Assembly: GCF_000348985.1 (NCBI RefSeq)
Contig: NC_035928.1
Span: forward strand, 186,001-250,000
Length of the DNA: 64,000 nt
Direction of reading: 5' to 3'
Source of the DNA: Huiozyma naganishii CBS 8797
Lineage: Eukaryota > Ascomycota > Saccharomycetes > Saccharomycetales > Saccharomycetaceae
Numbering within the stretch: position 1 is the first letter of the stretch; every line of letters begins with the position of its first letter. The notes beneath the pieces are model-generated. The model saw only the letters and a list, made by a program, of their open reading frames with translations, did not search any database and was not told where the DNA came from. Of this stretch, positions 11,381 to 22,655 are shown in pieces. Position numbers and translations under genes: made by a program.

Positions 11381-12035
11381 TTCCGAAGTCAAAGACATCC
11401 TTTATAGTCTTAGAAACTTACTCTGGTTAATTCCAAATTTTGCATGAAAAATAAACAAGCAATACAATTTGCACAAAAATGTAATAGTGACAATAACTCA
11501 ATAATTAAACACTAATTTTTAGTTAAAAATTGCATATACATATCACAATCTTAATATTATATTATTACTAATACAAAATAATAACTATGCACATGATCAA
11601 ACAATAATTTATAATATATTTATCACTTTTAACGTAAATTTTTAAATTTTTTGGGATATCTTGCTGTACGAAATTTAGCAAAATGTTTCATGTGTGTAGT
11701 TGTCAATTTTTTGTTGAAAAATTAAGTTTGGCGGACGAAACAAAGAAGCAGGAATGAGAGAAATATGATAAATAACAAACGCAGATATGTGGGCAAACTC
11801 TGATTAAGAAGGTAACATAGCTTCTTACAGACGTACTCTTGTGTGCGAAATGATTGTTGAGCCATACTCTCTTCTATGGAAAGAAACGCTTCTTTCATAT
11901 ATTATAAAAGACAGAGCAAAGATATTATCGCAGTATCATTTATCTGCCCATTTAAATACAAAACATAAGAAGGTAAGCAATATGCGTTAATAAGAAATCA
12001 TACAGTGCATTTTATAAACTAATACAATATCAAAA
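11381..12035. other. Very A+T-rich gene-free block
   Basis: I counted 33 G or C in the 180 bases 11461-11640, about 82% A+T, far above the surrounding sequence. There is no open frame of note. An 10-of-11 match to the ARS consensus (ATTTACGTTAA on the minus strand, near 11632-11642) is present. I looked for the flanking CDEI and CDEIII motifs of a point centromere and found no convincing pair. Confidence 0.5.
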
Positions 12036-12361
12036 ATGTCCTTAAATGAACATGAGATTAAGCAAGAAAAGTTGATTAAAGGTATATCATATCCGTAAGT
12101 TTGATTCAACAAAGATTGACTTATATCTTGTATTTGATAATAATGTATGCCTTTGAATTTACTGACTACAGTGCAAAGCAATATCTGTTGAACTCTGTGC
12201 GTCTTCCTGTGAAAGTACTTAATATATCAGTTACGGATGCGCCGCTCTATGAAGCATCAGATATGCATGGTAAACATATTGCGTCAACTTTCCCATGCAA
12301 GGGACAGGTGTTGGGACCAGTAGGGTCTCGTAAACCGATAACTGCAAGCTTAAATTCATGA
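12036..12361 (+). other. Possible short spliced reading frame, unidentified
   Basis: An ATG at 12036 opens 19 complete codons plus two bases, up to CATATCC before GTAAGT at 12095. If the segment 12095-12171 (GTAAGT...TACTGAC...ACAG) is removed, the frame continues for about 63 codons to a stop at 12359-12361, giving roughly 83 residues. The second part (AKQYLLNSVRLPVKVLN...) reads like coding sequence, but I recognise no family. Against it: the branch site has one mismatch to TACTAAC and lies only about six bases from the acceptor, unusually close for this clade; the last part runs into the sequence duplicated at the assembly gap. It could be a gene fragment. Confidence 0.25.
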
Positions 12362-13691
12362 AACGGTAATAAATTGTTCTGGAGAACTACAGAAAGGTTA
12401 TTTCGAAGAAAATCTCTAGTATAAACACTCTTTTTATAGAAAAGTCCTTACACAATGAGATGATGATACTCTGCTTCTATATCTCAACCAGCTCCGCAAC
12501 AGTTTAACTGCACAGTTTAAGAGAGTGATTAGTCAGGGAGCTGCTTTGAAGTGCTGTATTTTTCGACTGTAAGACAGGCGTTGAGCTGATCATGTACCTG
12601 AGCCTAGCGCGCTTGGTGGCCCCTGAAAAAAAGTGTGCTATGAAGACAGAACTTTCTGTGAGAAGTTTTTACCGCTTAGTACAGACTTGTGAATCGAGCA
12701 AGAGTACAGGGCAAACCTCCGTGCCTGAGGATCCATCCCACAGGGCAACCACACCAGCAGACAGTGGCGTAGTGCAGCGCGAACCGTGTAAATAAGAATA
12801 GCGCTTAGTACAAACATATATGTTTATTTGTTATAGAAAGGAACAATCCGAAATTGCGTTGACTTTAGTGCCCGGGGTGTCGCGGTCCCAACCAGCACCA
12901 GCAGCAGGACCAAGGTGAAGAGCTTATGACGTGGCGGCCTTTAAACAGTATCTGAAAGGAAAGTGTACATGAGTTCTCGATCAGATGTGTCACTGCTTTG
13001 TGCGGAGTGCTGGCCCTACCCCCAAGGTAGGAACACCCCGCAGTCGAACCATCGTCTGTCTTGCTTTAGGAATCAATGCCGCCAATACCTGACCACCCTG
13101 TCAATGGGATTAACCTTTGGAGTTCAACAGGTCTTTCAATGAAACAATCACCACCAACTTTAAAAGCATACCGCAATAGATCATATCTGTGATGTGATAG
13201 GAATATGGAAGAAGCGTGTTTTAGATCAAAGTGGAAAAGAGAAGAAGCAACCACTTAACACGACAGTAGGAAGATGGAATAGAGAGAAACCATTACTACC
13301 GTAGGAAGAAACAAATGCAAAAGAAGATTGTTCGGAAGGCACCAATTGTCATATGCCACTACGGACCAACCTTGATTCATTGTCCAAACCAACATGGAGT
13401 TGTGCAACAGAATTAAAACAACCACCACCACAAGTCCCAAGTGTAGCGACCGCGAACAACCATGAGGTATTCTGAAGTGCCCCGGTGTGAAGTTCAGGCA
13501 CAGCGAATGTGGGTCCTCGGAGTGGAAAGGCGGGAGCTAAGATATATAGGGTTCCATTACGCCATGTTTGCCAAACCAGGAGAGCGGGGTGAACGGCAAA
13601 GCGAGTAGTGGCCAGCTACAAGCTAAACCGAGCACCCAAAATGGACCGGTGGCTCGTGGCCATTTAGTCTGAAGATACTTGATGTAACGAT
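12305..13691. repeat. Copy 1 of a 1.39-kb direct repeat ending at the assembly gap
   Basis: This stretch starts CAGGTGTTGGGACC and runs exactly to the first N, ending GATGTAACGAT. It matches 13792-15180 along its length with scattered substitutions and single-base indels, several in homopolymers. It holds no convincing gene, only short open frames present in both copies. Because the repeat touches the gap on both sides it is most simply the unmerged overlap of two contigs. Confidence 0.85.
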
Positions 13692-13791
13692 NNNNNNNNN
13701 NNNNNNNNNNNNNNNNNNNNNNNNNNNNNNNNNNNNNNNNNNNNNNNNNNNNNNNNNNNNNNNNNNNNNNNNNNNNNNNNNNNNNNNNNNN
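13692..13791. other. Assembly gap of 100 N
   Basis: Exactly 100 consecutive N, the conventional placeholder for a gap of unknown size between contigs. Confidence 0.99.
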
Positions 13792-15180
13792 CAGGTGTTG
13801 GGACCAGTAGGGTCTCGTAAACCGATAACTGCAAGCTTAAATTCATGAAACGGTAATAAATTGTTCTGGAGAACTACAGAAAGGTTATTTCGAAGAAAAT
13901 CTCTAGTATAAACACTCTTTTTATAGAAAAGTCCCTACACAATGAGATGATGATACTCTGCTTCTATATCTCAACCAGCTCCGCAACAGTTTAACTGCAC
14001 AGTTTAAGAGAGTGATTAGTCAGGGAGGCTGCTTTGAAGCGCTGATTTTTCGACTGTAAGACAGGCGTTGAGCTGATCATGTACCTGAGCCTAGCGCGCT
14101 TGGTGGCCCCTGAAAAAAAGTGTGCTATGAAGACAGAACTTTCTATGAGAATACGGCTTAGTACAAACTTGTGAATTGAGCAAGAGTACAGGGCAGACCC
14201 CCGTGCCTGAGGATCCATCCCACAGGGCAACCACACCAGCAGACAGCGGCGTAGTGCAGCGACGAACCGTGTAAAATAAGAATAGCGCTTAGTACAAACA
14301 TAATATGTTTATTTGTATAGAAAGACAATCCGGAGTTGCGTTGACTTTAGTGCCCGGGGTGGTCGCGGTCCCCAAACCAGCACCAGCAGCAGGACCAAGG
14401 TGAAGAGCTTATGACGTGGCGACCTTTAAACAGTATCTGAAAGGAAAGTGTACATGAGTTCTCGATCAGATGTGTCACTGCTTTGTGCGGAGTGCTGGCC
14501 CTACCCCCCAAGGTAGGAACACCCCGCAAGTCGAACCATCCGTCTGTCTTGCTTTAGGAATCAATGCCGCCAATACCTGACCACCCTGTCAATGGGATTA
14601 ACCTTTGGAGTTCAACAGGTCTTTCAATGAAACAATCATCACCAACTTAAAAGCATACCGCAATAGATCATATCTGTGATGTGATAGGAATATGGAAGAA
14701 GACGTGTTTTAGATCAAAGTGGAAAAGAGAAGAAGCAACCACTTAACACGACAGTAGGAAGATGGAATAGAGAGAAACCATTACTACCGTAGGAAGAAAC
14801 AAATGCAAAAGAAGATTGTTCGGAAGGCACCAATTGTCATGTGCCGCTACGGACCAACCTTGATTCATTGTCCAAACCAACATGGAGTTGTGCAACAGAA
14901 TTAAAACAACCACCACCACAAGTCCCAAGTGTAGCGACCGCGAACAACCATGAGGTATTCTGAAGTGCCCCGGTGTGAAGTTCAGGCACAGCGAATGTGG
15001 GTCCTCGGAGTGGAGGAGGCGGGAGCTAAGATATATAGGGTTCCATTACGCCGTGTTTGCCAAACCAGGAAAGCGGGGGTGAACGGCAAAGCGAGTAGTG
15101 GCCAGCTACAAGCTAAACCGAGCACCCAAAATGGCCGGTGGATCGTGGCCATTTAGTCTGAAGATACTTGATGTAACGAT
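13792..15180. repeat. Copy 2 of the 1.39-kb direct repeat
   Basis: Begins at the first base after the N gap with CAGGTGTTGGGACC and matches copy 1 to its last bases, GATGTAACGAT, after which unique sequence continues. Differences from copy 1 look like a mixture of allelic or sequencing differences (for example one more C in the run near 14505). No gene recognised. Confidence 0.85.
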
Positions 15181-16417
15181 CAAGCAGACTGGTTTGGGAG
15201 TACATAGCAGCATTCCTAGTGTACACAGGCATTTGGAGCCGTGAAGTTTAGCACAGGTTAGGATGCGCATTGACGATAGGGTCGAAGGTTGAAAAGCTGG
15301 GAGTGCCCTTGTGTGCGACACCGAGGGTCCGCGGTACTCGGAAGAACCAACAACCAGAACCGTCCCAGACCCAGCTTTGGGAACTGGGATCCGTATTGTG
15401 CACAGCCCCAAAGAACACAGTCGTCAGCCTTGAGAATCAAGCACAGAAGCCGAATTATCATTTGCCATGCGTGCTAAGCACACTACACCCGCGCGATGTA
15501 GAGCAAGAGATGTCATGACTATCTCAGGCTCTTAGTCCACATGGAAAATGATAATCCGTTAAAGGCAGAAACCGCAGAAGAGAACAATGGATGGGGAGAC
15601 ACAACAGGGATCACAAACACAAAGCTGGTCCTGGGAAGACCCAGAAGTCGGCACCTCAAAGGAACGGACCGGAAAATCGCCAACTAGCAACCAAAGACTG
15701 GGAGACCGGTATATACTTTGGGAAGATACCATGTCGGGACCATAAAGCGTTGATGACGCGAGGATCGATGGCCCGAGGGTAAAACTTGCAGGGAACGTAC
15801 CAGAGCAGAACCAAACGCGTGGAGTGCGTGAATCAATGGTCTGACGGTATTGGAAACATAACTGGAGCAGCTCGTTGAGAGAGAAGACGCAGGATCGAAA
15901 GAAAGACCCGCCTCTCCACAATGTTCAACGTCCGATAGAAAATAGGCATACGAAGCAGAGGATAGACCTAGAGCGAGTATTCGCAGCCGGAATTGTTGTG
16001 CCACCCTTAACACCAAAGAGATAAAAAATAGCATGATAGGAAATGGGTGGCTGGTGTACTGAGAAGAGAAGAGAAGAGAAGAAAGAAAAACGTATTAAAC
16101 CAACTTGAAAACTAGAACGACAAAAGTGATGAACGAGAATGATCAATGGAACGGAATCCCGGAAACCTTTTTATAATCCAAGGATTTAGTGTAGAATAGA
16201 TGGGAAAGATTGACACAAAAAAGTGCACAAAACCACATATTACACCAGTACACCACACCTAGTAATAGCCGCCTTTCGAAGCGGTATTTTCTTAATTATG
16301 GCCCATAGTTAAGGAAGTCTTGAGTGTGGCCCGTAGTTAAGGAAATCTTGAGTATGTGGCGCTACCGATCTGGAGCCCGGACCCACGAACCAGCAAGGAA
16401 CTAAGATAGATTCAGAC
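15181..16417. other. Gene-poor stretch, nothing recognised
   Basis: Open frames here are short and show no family signature on either strand. A GAGAA simple repeat lies at about 16059-16083. An imperfect tandem repeat of about 30 bp containing AGTTAAGGAA occurs at about 16301-16357. The bases GGCGCTACC near 16360 are the complement of the Ty-type primer site GGTAGCGCC on the minus strand and may be retroelement debris. Confidence 0.4.
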
Positions 16418-16660
16418 TGTTGGGATGAGAAATCAGAATATGATCCTCCCATACTGCCTGTTCCATAAGAAACGTTTTTATGCAAAGAGCTGTTGTCGAG
16501 ATAATCTTCCTGTAGCTTTACACAACACTTTATGCCGACTTGAACCTGCAAGTGACGGCTGCAGGGACCTTAGTGGTTTCTACATCTGCAGCCAGGTGGG
16601 ACCGTTGGGCTGTTTAAACCTCACAAGCATATCTGTCGGTCCATTCTATTACATCAAAAG
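16418..16660. repeat. LTR-like dispersed repeat, copy 1
   Basis: Starts TGTTGGGATGAGAAATCAG, a typical Ty LTR start, and is clearly homologous to 55038-55265 with a shared core (CTGCCTGTT...AAGAAA, TCGAGATA, ACAACACTTTATG, ACGGCTGCAGGGA). Divergence and indels show both are old. The right end is approximate because no clear CA terminus or target duplication is visible. Confidence 0.55.
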
Positions 16661-17235
16661 TTTGATTGCTTCCCCGTCAGTTAAAGTTGTACCGTAGTTT
16701 TAGAATGTCTGTATCTTTTCATTCTATCTGTTACCGTACTTTGTTATACCACTGGAAAGAGCTTGCAATATAGGAAGTTGAACACTTACCGGAAAAAATA
16801 GAGAAAGATTTTTTTCAAGAAGTGCTATATTCATATCCAAAAAGAAGAGATGAGATAAGGAATAACAGGGGTTTACTATTTTGACACTTATCTCCTACTC
16901 AGCTTAACCTTGACTGTCATTAGTTTTTACTAGGGTGTAACACTAGGCAGTGTCTTGAGATAGCCAAAAATAGTTACCTGCATTCTTTGATACTTTGATG
17001 CGAAAATCATGGATACGAATACACTGAAGTTGTAAGTTAAGTAGTTTACTGCACTAAGCCGCTGTTTTCTACCATAAATATTTCGGTATCCGGGTAATCA
17101 ATATTTTTCACCTCTTTTTTTGACGATATAATTATCTTGCTGTTCAATAGAGTGCTCAACCCATTGAAAACTGAAAATGTTCTTGGACAGTTTTGGAAAC
17201 GTCCGCAGATTTTGCTACCCAAACGACAAGGTGAT
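16661..17235. other. Upstream region of TAE2/RQC2
   Basis: About 570 bp without a gene. Poly-T and A+T-rich tracts lie close to the TAE2 start, as in ordinary yeast promoters; no binding site stands out. Confidence 0.5.
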
Positions 17236-20200
17236 ATGAAACAAAGACTGGGTGCGTTGGATATTCAATTGCTAGTCCCTGAACTGTCGACTGCTTTAGA
17301 ATCATATCGGCTAAATAATATCTACAATGTTGCTGATTCCAGTAGGCAGTTCCTACTGAAGTTTAATAAGCCTGATTCCAAAATCAATGTGGTTGTCGAT
17401 TGCGGTCTAAAAATTTATATGACTGAATTTTCTAGGGACATCCCTCCTGTACCATCCGGGTTTGTTGTCAAGTTGAGGAAACACTTAAAGGCAAAGAGAC
17501 TGACGGCTTTGAGACAGGTGCTCGATGATAGGATTATAGTTTTACAGTTTGCAGACGGCAAAAATTACTTGGTTTTAGAGTTTTTCAGCGCTGGGAATGT
17601 TATCTTGTTGGACGAGACTCGGAAAATACTTTTGGTACAAAGGGTTGTCCATGAGCACCAAAATAGAGTTGGGGAGACATATAATATGTTTGATGAATCT
17701 CTGTTTTCTCGCACAAATATCGATCACAGAATGGAGCATTTTGAATTCGATGCTAATACTGTGAGAACGTGGTTAGATGCCGAACTGCAAAACGATGTTA
17801 TTCCTAGCGCTAGTGGCCCGGCAGGTGAGGGGCAAAAGCGTAAAAAAAGATCTATCCACAGAGTGTTATTGGGTCATGTCCCGTATTTCTTATCCGATCT
17901 TTTGTCGAAGCGGTTGAAAGAGAAAGAATTTGATCCGGCAGGGTTGTTTACTGATTTTGTTGAAAAGACTGATACGATTTCCGAGATTCTGAAAGACGTT
18001 CAACAAGAATATCAGGAACTGTTGACCACAACAGAAAATTGTGGCTATATTGTGGCAAAGAAGAATCCCAATTTTGAACCTTCTAGAGATCAGGAAGACT
18101 TAGAATATTTTTTTGAAAATTTTCACCCCTTCAAACCGTTTATAAAGGAATGCGAGAGGTCCATTTTACACGTCCTTAAAATTGAAGGTACTTATAATCG
18201 GACAGTCGATAAATTTTTTTCCACTTTAGAATCGTCGAAGTATGCCATGAAAATTCAAAATCAAGAGACGTTAGCTGGAAAAAAGCTAGAGGAGGCAAGG
18301 TCTGAAAATGGAAAAAGAATCCAGGCCCTAATTGACGTACAGTCCCAAAATGAGCAAAAGGGTCACTTGATTATTACGCATGCAGAATTGGTTGAAGATG
18401 CCAAAGGGGCAGTACAAGGGCTTTTGGATCAACAGCTTGATTGGAATATTATTGAAAAACTGATAATCACTGAACAGAAGAAGGGAAACAAAATTGCTAA
18501 AGCCATCAAACTCCCCTTGAAATTGAAAAAGAATACAATCGTCTTGGAGCTTCCTTTAGAAGATAATAATGACACCGAGGATGACACCGAGTTGTCGGAA
18601 GAAGTTGATAGCTCTGACATATCCAGTTCGGAGCTTTCGAGCGACGAAGAAAGTGACCAGGGATCTACACAGCATCAGCATAGGAAATCCAATAGAATTC
18701 GAGCTCTTAAACCTACAACTGTTTCAGTTGACATCAAATTGGACCTTTCGACTTATGCTAACGCCTCTGAGTACTTCATGGTGAAAAAGCATACCGTTGA
18801 AAAGCAAAAGAAAGTCGAACAAAACCTTGACAAGGCGATGAAAAACATCGAAACCAAAGTTAACAAACAATTGAACAGTAAACTGAAGGAAAGCCATAAA
18901 GTTTTGAAGCGATTGAGAACGCCATACTTTTTTGAGAAATATAATTGGTTTATTTCAAGCGAAGGCCATTTGGTTCTCATGGGTAAGAGCGATATTGAGA
19001 CCGACCAACTTTACAGCAAGTACATTACCCCTGACGATATCTATGTCTCTAATGAGTTTGGTTCCCATGTATGGATTAAAAATCCAAAGAAGACTGAAGT
19101 TCCTCCAAATACCATTATGCAAGCAGGGATTTTTGCTATGGCAGCAAGCGTAGCGTGGTCAAAGAAACTATCATCCTCTCCGTATTTTTGCTCGGCATCG
19201 AACGTTAGTAAATTCAGTGCCAATGATAACACTGTCCTTCCCCAAGGCTGTTACCGTTTGATAGACGAACGGGAGAAAGTTGTTCTTCCTCCTGCTCAGC
19301 TTGTAATGGGTTTGGGGTTTTTCTGGAAAGTGAAAGTGGATGATGCATCCGAAGAAAGTGAAGATGATGAAATGGAAGGGGATGAAGAGAATGATGTGGT
19401 CGCTAAATTAGAGGAAGAAATACCTGCCACACACCAAGAAAAAGTCACCGACGACGGAGGTAATTCGGTCGCTGATGATTTGAAGGATACCACCATGGGA
19501 ATTGAGAAAGAGATTGAAGATATGAAAGTCTCAGCTGACAACGATGATAAAGAAGAAGGGTCAGCGACAGGTAGTTCCGGTTCGATCCCAGAGAATATGA
19601 GTGTTGCTGAGACAATCGTTGGAGACATAAAAAAGAATGTGCGCGGTAAAAAGGGGAAGCTAAAGAAGATGCAAAGGAAATACCGCGATCAGGATGAAAA
19701 TGAAAGGCTTTTGAAACTTGAGGCTTTGGGGACCCTAAAGGGAATTGAAAAGCAGAGAAAGAAGGAACAGGAGGAGCTCCAAAAAGAACAAGAAAGAACA
19801 TATAAAAAGGAACGGCGGGAAAGACAAAGGGAACAGCAGACTCTGCAATTTACACAAAAGAAAAAGGTGAAGATCAACTACGACAAGTTCGAGAAGGAAC
19901 TAAAAAGTAGCTTGAGTAACGAAGATGAGATACTGGATATTGTACCTGTCTTTGCTCCTTGGCCCGCTCTAGCAAAATTCAAATACAAGGTTAAACTTGT
20001 ACCCGGGAGCGCTAAGAAGACCAAAGCAATGACTGAAATGTTGCACTATTTTTTGAATAGAGAAGTTGATACATCATGCATCGACAAGTTGTTAGACTGG
20101 CCCAAAGAACATGAAGTAATCAAAACTTTGACTGCGCAAGATTTGGTTATTCGTTTATGTGTTGATAAATTAAACTTATTGCTGCCTAGCTCCAGCAAGA

Positions 20201-20256
20201 AAAAAGTTAGAAGTTCGAAAGGTAAGGCTAGCAAACACAATTCAAAGAAAAAATGA
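17236..20256 (+). CDS. TAE2: TAE2/RQC2, ribosome quality-control NFACT protein
   Basis: A 1006-residue NFACT protein, close to the S. cerevisiae length. Seen: an N-terminal NFACT-N domain starting MKQRLGALDIQLL, long coiled-coil segments (about residues 330-450 and 545-600), a NFACT-R/DUF814 domain with FFEKYNWFISSEGHLVLMG near residue 565, an acidic linker (about 695-800), a Lys/Glu-rich coil, and a NFACT-C-like basic tail. Family knowledge: Rqc2 binds 60S subunits carrying stalled nascent chains, recruits Ala and Thr tRNAs for CAT-tailing and stabilises the ubiquitin ligase Ltn1. The frame is open upstream to 17137 without an ATG, so the start is ATG 17236, which matches the family N-terminus. 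It is the positional relative of YPL009C. Confidence 0.95.
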   Translation: MKQRLGALDIQLLVPELSTALESYRLNNIYNVADSSRQFLLKFNKPDSKINVVVDCGLKIYMTEFSRDIPPVPSGFVVKLRKHLKAKRLTALRQVLDDRIIVLQFADGKNYLVLEFFSAGNVILLDETRKILLVQRVVHEHQNRVGETYNMFDESLFSRTNIDHRMEHFEFDANTVRTWLDAELQNDVIPSASGPAGEGQKRKKRSIHRVLLGHVPYFLSDLLSKRLKEKEFDPAGLFTDFVEKTDTISEILKDVQQEYQELLTTTENCGYIVAKKNPNFEPSRDQEDLEYFFENFHPFKPFIKECERSILHVLKIEGTYNRTVDKFFSTLESSKYAMKIQNQETLAGKKLEEARSENGKRIQALIDVQSQNEQKGHLIITHAELVEDAKGAVQGLLDQQLDWNIIEKLIITEQKKGNKIAKAIKLPLKLKKNTIVLELPLEDNNDTEDDTELSEEVDSSDISSSELSSDEESDQGSTQHQHRKSNRIRALKPTTVSVDIKLDLSTYANASEYFMVKKHTVEKQKKVEQNLDKAMKNIETKVNKQLNSKLKESHKVLKRLRTPYFFEKYNWFISSEGHLVLMGKSDIETDQLYSKYITPDDIYVSNEFGSHVWIKNPKKTEVPPNTIMQAGIFAMAASVAWSKKLSSSPYFCSASNVSKFSANDNTVLPQGCYRLIDEREKVVLPPAQLVMGLGFFWKVKVDDASEESEDDEMEGDEENDVVAKLEEEIPATHQEKVTDDGGNSVADDLKDTTMGIEKEIEDMKVSADNDDKEEGSATGSSGSIPENMSVAETIVGDIKKNVRGKKGKLKKMQRKYRDQDENERLLKLEALGTLKGIEKQRKKEQEELQKEQERTYKKERRERQREQQTLQFTQKKKVKINYDKFEKELKSSLSNEDEILDIVPVFAPWPALAKFKYKVKLVPGSAKKTKAMTEMLHYFLNREVDTSCIDKLLDWPKEHEVIKTLTAQDLVIRLCVDKLNLLLPSSSKKKVRSSKGKASKHNSKKK

Positions 20257-21141
20257 ATATGGGATACTCTTCTCCTTCTTTATACAATATATAGTATATT
20301 TTCAAGGATTGTTTTCTTTCCAAATTATCAGAGAGGGAGCTACATTGATTTGAGAGTTTAACGAGTAAATTGGCCAACGACGAGACACGTAGCTTGTATG
20401 AGTGAAGCTACGCAATGGTGATGTGCCATCTTTATTGAATATGACGAGGGCTATCTGACATACTCTTGTTTTTTTCTCTTTGGTCAACCATGTGTACTTC
20501 AATTCAATAAATGTCATTATTGGTAACTTAGTATCATGCAAGGGTTATTCCGCTACCTATTGTTTCCAAAGGTCTGTAGGACAAGCCAAACGGACCCAGT
20601 TCCCATGTTCCAACTGAAAGCCGGAAAGCGCGAAACAGGGTTCGGCACTGACTGTTCCGACACCACCGTACGCTAAAACTGTTGCAGTGTAGCCAGTGAT
20701 TGTATAAAGGAAGTATTAAGGGTAGAATCCATAGTAGATTTTGTTCACTGTACTCAGTGGTAGGTACGTAATATACAGTACTATTTTACATACGTTCGTC
20801 TTTTATAGGTGAGAAGGTTTTTCACCTCATCGACAAACTCAGGATGTTTCCATTTTGGCTAATAGGTAACAAAACGGTGATGTTGGTGGCATTTTAAGCA
20901 ATATCCCAACAATATTCCAACAAAAACTCTGCGTAGACCACTCACTCAGTCGAGAAAAAAAAAGTGCCGCGCGTAAAAAAAAAATAATGACAGTTCCCCA
21001 AAAAAGACCACGTCACCTTCAGTCTTATATAACAACGCTGCTGTGTTCTCCCGTTTCCATCGTTATTCGTTTTGTCACATTAAAATTTGTGTTTAATCAA
21101 CAGTACAGCACCGACGGTCTGCCATTAACAGAGCAGACACT
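20257..21141. other. Intergenic region between TAE2 and PMI40
   Basis: About 0.9 kb. No open frame with coding character. A and T runs at 20956-20990 precede PMI40 by about 160 bp and may be its nucleosome-free promoter tract. Nothing else recognised. Confidence 0.5.
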
Positions 21142-22539
21142 ATGCACGAAAAACTCTTTAGAATTGATGCGAGTATGTATACATTTAGGAAGTACGGATA
21201 GATCGTATAATATCGGTGCAAAGCGCACTCTACGCGGACTTTCTCATTTACTAACAAGAACATTACCTTATTTACACTAGCCTACCAACAATATGAATGG
21301 GGTAAGATGGGTTCCTCCTCTGCTGTCGCGCAATACGCTGCTCACTCTGACAAAAACGTCAAAATCGATGACACGAAACCTTATGCCGAATTGTGGATGG
21401 GTACCCACTTGAAGGGCCCATGTACCACACGCCCAGGTAACGAACTTTTGAATGACGTAATTGCCAAAGATCCAACAACTATGCTCGGTAAAGATATCAT
21501 TGAAAAGTTCCAGAGCAAAAGTGAGTTGCCATTCCTGTTCAAAGTTCTATCGATAAAGAAGGTTCTATCCATCCAGGCCCATCCTGACAAGAAATTGGCC
21601 AGGATATTACATGCACAGGATCCAAAGAACTACCCAGACGACAACCACAAACCGGAAATGGCAATTGCCGTAACCGATTTTGAAGGGTTCTGCGGGTTTA
21701 AGCCACTGGAAGAGATCGCGGAAGAGTTGAGTCGCTTGCCTGAATTCAGAAAGCTTGTTGGTGAAGATGTAGCGGAAAGATTCGTCAAGGGCATTAAAGC
21801 TAATGCCGTTGAAGGCTCAAAAGATGACGTCGCCAACAGGAAGCTGCTACAGGAGCTCTTTGGTAAAGTCATGAGTGCCTCGGACGAAGCGGTTGCTGAG
21901 CAAGGTGCAGCTCTAATTGAGAGGGCCAAGCGTAGCCCAGCTGACTTTACTCAATGCGACCTACCAGAATTGCTTGTTCGGTTAAACGATCAATTTCCAG
22001 GGGATGTTGGTCTTTATTGCGGTGGTCTTCTACTAAACCACTGTAGATTAAAGGCTGGAGAAGCGATCTTCCTAAAAGCGAAGGATCCTCATGCTTACAT
22101 AAGCGGTGACATTATGGAGTGTATGGCCGCATCTGACAACGTTGTCAGAGCAGGGTTCACTCCAAAATTCAAGGATGTTGAGAATCTTGTTGAAATGTTA
22201 ACTTACAACTATGGTACCGTAGATGACCAAAAGATGAAGCCCGAGGGATTTGAGAGATCATCTGGTGCTGGTGAATCCATACTGTATGACCCACCTATCG
22301 AAGAGTTTGCTGTTTTGGAAACTACATTTAAGAAATCTACAGGTGTCAGACATTTTGAACCTTTGAAGGGTCCAAGTATTTTGATTACCACCAAGGGCCA
22401 TGGTCAAGTTTCCACAGAAGGTACTAAATTGCAAGCCGAACCAGGGTTTGTATTCTTTATTGCTCCAAATACTGCAATCGATTTGGAGGCCAACGATCAA
22501 GATTTCACCACCTACAGGGCCTTTGTCGAAGCAAACTAG
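21142..22539 (+). CDS. PMI40: PMI40, mannose-6-phosphate isomerase (spliced)
   Basis: Two exons, 21142-21172 and 21281-22539, encode 429 residues, the length of the S. cerevisiae enzyme. Exon 1 gives MHEKLFRIDA and a split codon; exon 2 resumes with YQQYEWGK. Seen: type I phosphomannose isomerase motifs, including zinc ligands Gln109 and His111 (SIQAHPDK), Glu136 (HKPEMA) and a His near 281 (DPHAY), and the C-terminal cupin. Role: interconverts fructose-6-phosphate and mannose-6-phosphate in the cytosol, the entry to GDP-mannose, protein mannosylation and GPI anchors. S. cerevisiae PMI40 also has an intron at this place. Convergent with NOP16, as in YER003C-YER002W. Confidence 0.96.
21173..21280 (+). 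other. PMI40: Spliceosomal intron of PMI40
   Basis: 108 nt. Donor GTATGT at 21173-21178, branch site TACTAAC at 21249-21255, acceptor TAG at 21278-21280, all canonical for Saccharomycetaceae. Removal keeps the frame (phase 1) and restores the family N-terminus. Confidence 0.95.
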
Positions 22540-22655
22540 ATGAAATACTTGCCGTTATATATTTATCTGATATACACAGTGTAATCTTCTTTTATGGTAC
22601 AGATTGTTATGTAAAAGAGTGGTATAGTTTGATACGCAACGAAGTTATGTCTCCT

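Noticed and set aside
13664..13846. Reading frame spanning the N gap
   Set aside because: It exists only because the unknown bases are translated as X.
16030..16070. C-rich minus-strand segment as telomerase RNA template
   Set aside because: Telomere repeat of the species is unknown and no other TLC1 feature (Sm site, Est1 or Ku stem) is recognisable.
16355..16400. GGCGCTACC and GGACCCACGAACC resembling tRNA 3' ends or primer sites
   Set aside because: No cloverleaf can be drawn, and the supposed LTR end is about 40 bp away, so no functional primer site is supported; noted only as possible debris.
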